Shown: in pieces, positions 6,242 through 9,828 of the stretch
Position numbering within the stretch: position 1 is the stretch's first letter
Layout of the letters: each line of letters starts with the position of its first letter
DNA from: DASSFZ01 sp035693785
Lineage (GTDB): Bacteria; Chloroflexota; Anaerolineae; Fen-1058
Length of the DNA: 9,828 nucleotides
Direction of reading: 5' to 3'
Assembly: GCA_035693785.1 (NCBI GenBank)
Contig: DASSFZ010000512.1
Coordinates: 1 to 9,828, forward strand
Position numbers and translations under genes: made by a program
Notes under the pieces: generated by a model
Told to the model about the DNA's origin: nothing
The model's input: only the letters and a program-made list of their open reading frames with translations
The model's database searches: none

Positions 6242-7365
6242 GTGACGAATATGTCTACCGACTCTCGCGCGACGCGGACACGCAGGAACACGGGCGCGCG
6301 AGTTATCGCCGGCTGGGGCTGATTTGCGGAGCAGCCATCGGGCTTGGGCTGGCGCTCGGCGCGTGGGCGCCGGATTTCGTCGCGCGGCTCGACGTGCCGA
6401 TGCAAGACAATCTACCGGGTATCGCGCTCGGCGCGCTCGCGCTCGCGCTGCTGTGCGCGCTGGCCGGCCGCCTGAGCGCGCGCATCGATCGGGCGGCGAT
6501 CGACGTGCTCATCTGGCTGGCGACGGGCGCTGTTTCGTACTTCGTGATCGCTCGCGCGCCGTACGAGGTGCGCACCGGGTTGGTCGGGCTGCTGGACAGT
6601 CGCTTCGCAGGCCTGCCCATCTATCCCTACGACGGCTTTGGGCACGGGCGCGCGGCTTTCTTCGTCATGCTTTTCTTCTTTCTGCTGGGTATCACGCACG
6701 CCATCCGATGTGAAGCGTTGCGCGGCTCGCTCGGCCCGAGAGATCGCCCGACCACTCAGACAAGATTTCTCCTGGCGTTCCACCTGGCGGCTGCGCTCGG
6801 CGTCGGCCTGATTGCCGACGGAGCCGTGAACGCGCCGCTGCGGATCGCGCCGCAACTGGTCAACGAAGCGATTCGCACTGGCCGCACCTACGAAGGCGAC
6901 TTGTTCGAGCTGAGTCGCGAAAGCAGCCTCAACTACAACGCGATCTCGGGCGTGCGCGACCAGATGAGCGAGCGCTACACGCTGCAGGTGGGCGAGTCCG
7001 ATCTGGTGGAATCCCTGACGGTAATCGTCGTCGCGCATTTCGACAACGGCGCCTGGATCAACTGCCGGGTGCTGGCCGACCAATTGTCGTTCTGCTATGA
7101 TGCCAGCCCGCCCTACCTGGAGGGGTTCCGCGCGTTCCTCACCGGCGAGTCCGTCGCCGGCTGCCGCGGGTGCGCGCTGCGCGTGGGCGAAGGCATGACG
7201 CTTCCGCCCGCCGATCTGAGTGGGCCGCTGCGCATCACGCGCGAGGCACAGTGGGGCAGCTACGTCTTGATGCGCGCCGAGTCCCCGTCCGGCGATGCGG
7301 TGGAATGTTTGCTGCACGGGATCAGTCCCGTGACGGTGGAGCGCTGCGCAGTTGTTTCGCCGTGA
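6238..7365 (+). CDS. Five-helix membrane protein with Cys-rich outer domain, unknown function
   Basis: The family is not recognised. The frame is open upstream to 6085, but ATG 6238 is chosen because it overlaps the cytochrome stop by 4 nt and GGAGAAG precedes it; this gives 375 residues. Helices lie at about 25-43, 60-77, 86-105, 137-155 and 177-193. Positive charges (YRR, GRLSARIDR, RCEALRGSLGPRDR) fall on the loops that would be cytoplasmic, so the C-terminus (195-375) should be outside. This outer domain has six cysteines (276, 286, 309, 312, 357, 370), including CRGC, which could form disulfides or bind metal. The outer loop between helices 3 and 4 has PIYPYDGFGHG. The tight overlap with the cytochrome gene suggests one complex, perhaps with the haem domain and this Cys-rich domain on the same face. 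Confidence 0.75.
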   Translation: MSDEYVYRLSRDADTQEHGRASYRRLGLICGAAIGLGLALGAWAPDFVARLDVPMQDNLPGIALGALALALLCALAGRLSARIDRAAIDVLIWLATGAVSYFVIARAPYEVRTGLVGLLDSRFAGLPIYPYDGFGHGRAAFFVMLFFFLLGITHAIRCEALRGSLGPRDRPTTQTRFLLAFHLAAALGVGLIADGAVNAPLRIAPQLVNEAIRTGRTYEGDLFELSRESSLNYNAISGVRDQMSERYTLQVGESDLVESLTVIVVAHFDNGAWINCRVLADQLSFCYDASPPYLEGFRAFLTGESVAGCRGCALRVGEGMTLPPADLSGPLRITREAQWGSYVLMRAESPSGDAVECLLHGISPVTVERCAVVSP

Positions 7366-7405
7366 TGTGAATACCGCCCTGCTCCCCCTGGGGTCCATCT
7401 GTCCA

Positions 7406-7449
7406 CGCCGGTCAGGCGCGAGATTCCTCACTGCGTTCGGAATGACACG
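7406..7449. repeat. 44-bp direct repeat, copy 1
   Basis: This matches 7522-7565 at 42 of 44 positions; the last 29 bases (AGATTCCTCACTGCGTTCGG and on) are identical. It is a half-unit of the palindromic repeat that follows at 7471-7563. Confidence 0.85.
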
Positions 7450-7470
7450 GTGGCCGCTTGGCGCCTGTGA

Positions 7471-7565
7471 TGTCATGCCGAGGAGGCACGACGAGGCATC
7501 TCTACCTCGGCACGCTGCACTCGCCGGTCGGGCGAGAGATTCCTCACTGCGTTCGGAATGACACG
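7471..7565. repeat. Palindromic dispersed repeat containing direct repeat copy 2
   Basis: The left arm starts TGTCATGCCGA and ends GAGGCATCTCT (7471-7503). The right arm is its imperfect reverse complement, AGAGATTCCTC...TCGGAATGACA (7535-7563). The inner arm segments differ, so the dyad is strongest at both ends of each arm. Bases 7522-7565 are the second copy of the 44-bp direct repeat. Confidence 0.75.
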
Positions 7566-7682
7566 TCGCACGCGGTTGAGCAATTACAAGAGAACTTCGT
7601 GTCTTGGTGCCTTCGTGGTGAATCGTAGCATTCGTGGGAGACGCCTGGGACGACGGTTTGAGCCTGCGAGAGGGGTGCCCTA

Positions 7683-7793
7683 ATGCTGTCGGTTGAGAGT
7701 CGCGCCATGGATCGAACAGAACATTTGACCGAAGCCGATCTGGAACATGAACGCTGGATTGTACTTGCGTTTAGTGGCACTTATCTATTATAA
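7683..7793 (+). CDS. Possible 36-residue small protein (doubtful)
   Basis: ATG 7683 follows GAGAGGGG by about 8 nt and opens a frame to TAA 7791-7793. The peptide begins MLSVESRAMDRTEHLTEADL and ends FSGTYLL. I recognise no family. Its stop lies inside the TATAAT of the candidate sigma-gene promoter. It could be a small gene, the remnant of a larger one, or chance. Confidence 0.2.
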   Translation: MLSVESRAMDRTEHLTEADLEHERWIVLAFSGTYLL

Positions 7794-7794
7794 T
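7765..7794 (+). promoter_or_regulatory. Housekeeping-type promoter upstream of the sigma factor gene
   Basis: TTGCGT (7765-7770) and a perfect TATAAT (7789-7794) are separated by 18 bp, in an AT-rich pocket. Transcription would start near 7801, about 95 nt before the sigma factor ATG. Confidence 0.5.
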
Positions 7795-7833
7795 CACCAG
7801 TAAATCCGCACGCCCGCACATTGCCCCAGAATT

Positions 7834-7860
7834 GAACCTTTTCGACCACCGGGTCGTATT
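7834..7860 (+). promoter_or_regulatory. Candidate ECF-type promoter of the sigma factor gene (autoregulation)
   Basis: TGAACC at 7833-7838 resembles the GGAAC/GAACY -35 element of ECF sigma factors. CGTATT (7855-7860) resembles their CGTC/CGTA -10. AAC and CGT are 17 bp apart. Transcription would start about 30 nt before the ATG at 7898. Many ECF sigma factors drive their own gene through such a site; assignment to this sigma factor is inference. Confidence 0.4.
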
Positions 7861-7897
7861 AAAGAAGAACGGGGCATTCTAAGGCTGAGTGAAAATT

Positions 7898-8494
7898 ATG
7901 CCGGTCGTTCACGAAGACGGACAACTGGTCGCTCGTATCCGCGAAGGAGACCTGTCGGCGCTCGGCGCGCTGTATGACAAATATCGCCTCCAAGTGTTCC
8001 ATACGGCCCTGGCCGTCACGCGCGATCGGCAGGCGGCCGAAGACATCTTGCAAGAAGCCTTCCTCAAAGTGCATGCTTATGCAAACCGCATCGACCTCGG
8101 AGTTCCGCTGGCGCCCTGGCTGTACCGCGTCACGGTGAACTTGAGTTATACCTGGGCCACGCGCCAGGCGAAGTGGCGCACCTCGCTGGAAACTTTGATC
8201 GATCGTCTCGTCGCGCCGCCGCGCGTGGCGCCGGAGGGCCACTTCGAGGCGCGCGACCTCCAGACCCGCATCCAACGCGCCGTCGACGCGCTGCCGTTCA
8301 ACCAGCGCGTTGTGATCATCCTCTACTATCTGAGCGACCTCAGCTTGAAGGAGATCGCTTACATTTTGGATTGTCCGGTCGGCACGGCCAAGTCGCGCCT
8401 GCACTATGGGCGCGAGGCGTTGCGCCGCCAGTTGGCCCAGAGCCTGGAGCCGCAGGCTGCGCTTGTTTTGGAGATGTCCTATGACTTCACGTGA
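7898..8494 (+). CDS. ECF-family RNA polymerase sigma factor
   Basis: This alternative sigma factor of 198 residues would direct RNA polymerase to a small regulon, probably in response to an extracytoplasmic signal. Sigma region 2 covers about 20-90: LGALYDKYRLQVFHTALAV, then DRQAAEDILQEAFLKVHAY (43-61) and PWLYRVTVNLSY (73-84). A linker (90-120) leads to region 4 (about 126-180): ALPFNQRVVIILYYLSDLSL (131-150), then KEIAYILDCPVGTAKSRLHY (151-170), the DNA-binding helix-turn-helix. ATG 7898 has GAGTGA upstream; a GTG at 7889 would add three residues and cannot be excluded. The next gene starts at 8481 inside its 3' end. No typical zinc-finger anti-sigma gene follows; the 95-residue protein takes that place. 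Confidence 0.93.
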   Translation: MPVVHEDGQLVARIREGDLSALGALYDKYRLQVFHTALAVTRDRQAAEDILQEAFLKVHAYANRIDLGVPLAPWLYRVTVNLSYTWATRQAKWRTSLETLIDRLVAPPRVAPEGHFEARDLQTRIQRAVDALPFNQRVVIILYYLSDLSLKEIAYILDCPVGTAKSRLHYGREALRRQLAQSLEPQAALVLEMSYDFT

Positions 8495-8768
8495 GCGCCC
8501 GAATGTCGCGGGCGACGGCCTCGGCGACCTGCTGCGCACGGCGCTGAAGGACGGCGTCCGCGCCGTGACACCGTCCGCTGGTGCGCGCCAGGCGCTCCTG
8601 CGCGCGGCAGCCGAACGGCAGCGCGCCGCGATCCCGTACTCTTTTGAGCGGATCCAAGATCGGCGGGACGAAGAGTGGCGCCCATGGGAAGCGCGCACGG
8701 CAACCGAATCACCTACCGCGGCGCTGTTGCTGCACGCGCGGCTGATTGCGCTGCGCATCGTTCAGTAG
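8481..8768 (+). CDS. Small protein co-translated with the sigma factor, unknown function
   Basis: This is a 95-residue protein with no family I recognise. ATG 8481 overlaps the sigma factor stop by 14 nt and has GGAG (8470-8473) upstream, so the two genes are coupled. The sequence is Arg/Ala-rich. It has a helical N-terminal part (GDGLGDLLRTALKDGVRAVT), then PSAGARQALLRAAAERQRAA, a charged middle (ERIQDRRDEEWRPWE) and a short hydrophobic end (ALLLHARLIALRIVQ). There is no HXXXCXXC zinc motif and no full membrane helix. Position suggests a regulator of the sigma factor, but this is inference. Its stop (8766-8768) falls at the first bases of a palindromic repeat, so it may be a truncated anti-sigma factor. 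Confidence 0.6.
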   Translation: MTSRERPNVAGDGLGDLLRTALKDGVRAVTPSAGARQALLRAAAERQRAAIPYSFERIQDRRDEEWRPWEARTATESPTAALLLHARLIALRIVQ

Positions 8769-8881
8769 GGCAGGTTTCTATACCTGCCCTTGAATGGCGG
8801 CTATGGAAAGCCGCCCTACATTGGGGTCGAGCCTTTAGGCGGATAGTTCTGGTGGTCAAGACCGGCTAAAGCCTCGACTCC
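8767..8881. repeat. Cluster of three palindromes
   Basis: Stem 1: AGGGCAGGT (8767-8775) and ACCTGCCCT (8782-8790), perfect 9 bp. Stem 2: GGCGGCT (8796-8802) and AGCCGCC (8809-8815), perfect 7 bp. Stem 3: 8823-8842 and 8862-8881 pair at 17 of 20 positions, with CTAAAGCCTCGAC on the right arm, a motif I recall as a dispersed repeat in Chloroflexota. None is followed by a T-run, though stem 1 could slow transcription after the 95-residue gene. The unit fills most of the gap before the lipoprotein gene. Confidence 0.8.
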
Positions 8882-8926
8882 GACCCAAGATGCGGAACTT
8901 GCCAAAGTCCAGCAGGGGGAGGATTC

Positions 8927-9397
8927 GTGACGCGGAGCGCGCTTCATCACTGGATACTCAGAGCAATCATTCTTTTGCTGGTCGTGGCGCTCCTGGCGGC
9001 CTGCAGTCGAGGTGGCACACCCGCAGCCGGAGGCGCGGGTACCGCTGCTCAGACGGGTGTGCCGGGCACGGGCGGCACCGCGCCGGCGCCAGCGGCGACA
9101 GAGGAGGTGTTGCCGCCCGACATCCCGATCATCGAGGACACCCCGATCGAGCGCGCCAGCGAAGGCACGCTGGAATACCGCGTGCCGATGCCGCTGCAGG
9201 ACGTCCTCGATTATTATCAGACGGAACTTCCTGCGCAGGGATGGGAGGAGACCGGCCGGCCGAATATTCTTGGCACGGTCGCGACGCTGCGCTACTCGAA
9301 GGAAGTCGAAGGCAAGACCCGTGGCCTGTCTGTCAGCATGCAATACAACGAGAACGCGCAGTCCACGCTGGTGCGTTTGTTCTGGCAAGGGTATTAG
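8927..9397 (+). CDS. Small lipoprotein of unknown function
   Basis: GTG 8927 has GGGGGAGG (8915-8922) 4 nt upstream and gives 156 residues. The signal peptide (hydrophobic 10-23) ends in the lipobox LLAAC, with lipidated C26, so the protein is anchored on the outer face of the cytoplasmic membrane. A Gly/Ala/Thr/Pro-rich linker follows (27-65). The folded part (about 76-155) has LEYRVPMPLQDVLDYYQTEL and PAQGWEE, then strands LGTVATLRYSK and RGLSVSMQYNEN. This 'bending peptide then GW' pattern recurs in small Chloroflexota lipoproteins, as far as I recall, without a known role. The gene is bounded by repeats on both sides and seems to be a single-gene unit. Confidence 0.8.
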   Translation: MTRSALHHWILRAIILLLVVALLAACSRGGTPAAGGAGTAAQTGVPGTGGTAPAPAATEEVLPPDIPIIEDTPIERASEGTLEYRVPMPLQDVLDYYQTELPAQGWEETGRPNILGTVATLRYSKEVEGKTRGLSVSMQYNENAQSTLVRLFWQGY

Positions 9398-9410
9398 TTT
9401 CTTCTCGATC

Positions 9411-9473
9411 GGCGCAGGTCTCCGACCGCGCCGGGTGTCGACCGCAGGTCTCCAGGGCCTTGGTCAGGAGACC
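9411..9473. repeat. Short direct and inverted repeat after the lipoprotein gene
   Basis: GCAGGTCTCC occurs at 9414-9423 and again at 9444-9453. Its core is mirrored as GGAGACC at 9467-9473, so the second copy can form a 7-bp stem around a 13-nt loop. There is no T-run. It may be another dispersed palindrome or a weak transcription-end structure. Confidence 0.6.
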
Positions 9474-9498
9474 TTCAGCCATCCTGGCTACAGGGGTT

Positions 9499-9511
9499 GA
9501 AAGGAGGTGAT
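9499..9511 (+). promoter_or_regulatory. Perfect extended Shine-Dalgarno sequence without an obvious gene
   Basis: GAAAGGAGGTGAT is complementary over 13 nt to the conserved 3' end of bacterial 16S rRNA. The nearest ATG (9510) is too close and opens only four codons. TTG 9521 would give a 33-residue frame that ends inside the next gene. ATG 9526 is in frame with the binding-protein gene but 18 nt from GGAGG. The main gene start at 9604 has its own site. Confidence 0.5.
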
Positions 9512-9603
9512 GACCGAGAGTTGAGATGTCACTCACTGCCTGTGAAGGCGAAGTCTGCTCGTATCGCGCAAGCAACAACACCATCTTTGGAGGAGATGAA
9601 GAC

Positions 9604-9828
9604 ATGCATCACAAGCGTCTAATGATGATCGCCAGCCTGCTGGTCCTGGCATCCCTGCTGCTGACGGCCTGCCCCGCTCCGGCGGCGACACCGGAGACTG
9701 TCGTCGTGACGGCTCCGCCGGAAGTGCAGGTAGTCACCGCGACGCCGCCGCAGCCGCCACCGGCCGGGCCTAAGACGCTGGTCATCTGCCAGGGTCAGGA
9801 GCCGGATTCGTTGTACACCTATGGCACC
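9604..9828 (+). CDS. Substrate-binding lipoprotein of a peptide-type ABC importer (partial)
   Basis: This is the first 75 residues of a protein that runs off the window. ATG 9604 has GGAGGAG (9589-9595) 8 nt upstream. The frame is also open from ATG 9526, but that start would put 26 polar residues ahead of the signal peptide. The signal peptide (MHHKRLMMIASLLVLASLLL) ends in the lipobox LLTAC with C23. A long Thr/Pro/Val linker follows (24-55). The mature domain begins TLVICQGQEPDSLYTYGT, the opening strand and EPDSL motif typical of family 5 (DppA/OppA-like) binding proteins. The protein would capture peptides or similar solutes outside the membrane and hand them to DppB/DppC-type permeases; whether it serves the pair at 2084-4293 or a system beyond the window is unknown. 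Confidence 0.85.
   Translation, partial: MHHKRLMMIASLLVLASLLLTACPAPAATPETVVVTAPPEVQVVTATPPQPPPAGPKTLVICQGQEPDSLYTYGT

Larger units (their letters stand above)
7366..7897. other. Intergenic region without a clear gene
   Basis: This 532-bp gap holds a 44-bp direct repeat, a palindromic repeat, a low-complexity stretch of a widespread type (CTTCGTGTCTTGGTGCCTTC, 7594-7613), a possible 36-residue reading frame (7683-7793) and two candidate promoters for the sigma factor gene. ORFs on either strand across the repeats have no recognisable product. No Rho-independent terminator is visible after 7365. Confidence 0.7.

Noticed and set aside
6412..7476. 354-codon open frame on the minus strand opposite the five-helix protein
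   Set aside because: It has the same biased composition and no motif. The plus-strand gene has helices, a ribosome site and a coupled start.
7544..7780. 78-codon open frame on the minus strand in the intergenic region
   Set aside because: It runs into a palindromic repeat and has no recognisable sequence.
7859..8758. 299-codon open frame on the minus strand opposite the sigma factor
   Set aside because: Sigma regions 2 and 4 are clear on the plus strand; the antisense product has no family signature.

Overview
The window is GC-rich, densely coding bacterial DNA, most likely chromosomal and probably from the Chloroflexota (Anaerolineae/Caldilineae-like). That assignment is an inference. It rests on lipoproteins with Thr/Pro/Val-rich linkers, DppB/OppB-type peptide transport genes, DUF433/DUF5615 toxin-antitoxin genes and many dispersed palindromic repeats between genes. 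No rRNA, tRNA or CRISPR array is visible.

Layout. (1) 1-120 is the 3' end of an unidentified gene. (2) 133-1913 is a long palindromic repeat whose right arm is split by an IS110-family element at 228-1903. The transposase, on the minus strand, is broken by one frameshift. The 271-bp leader between the element end and the transposase start looks like a bridge-RNA gene: short stretches in it match the target flank and the element's own end, in the order known for IS621. (3) 2084-4293 is a pair of peptide/nickel-type ABC permease genes with no ATPase gene next to them. (4) 4434-5527 is a three-gene toxin-antitoxin operon: two different DUF433 antitoxin-like proteins followed by one DUF5615 PIN-like toxin. 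(5) 5531-7365 is a two-gene membrane redox module: a membrane-anchored c-type cytochrome with CXXCH and CX4CH motifs, and a five-helix membrane protein with a Cys-rich outer domain. A palindromic repeat sits in frame inside the cytochrome gene. (6) 7366-7897 has no clear gene and holds a 44-bp direct repeat, a palindrome and two candidate promoters. (7) 7898-8768 is an ECF sigma factor overlapping a 95-residue protein whose stop lies at the edge of a cluster of three palindromes. (8) 8927-9397 is a small lipoprotein. (9) 9604-9828 is the start of a peptide-type substrate-binding lipoprotein that runs off the window.

Only the permease pair, the TA trio, the cytochrome/membrane pair and the sigma/95-residue pair look co-transcribed. 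The most notable signal is the IS110 element, where core dinucleotide, target site, donor end and guide segments can all be read from the sequence itself.
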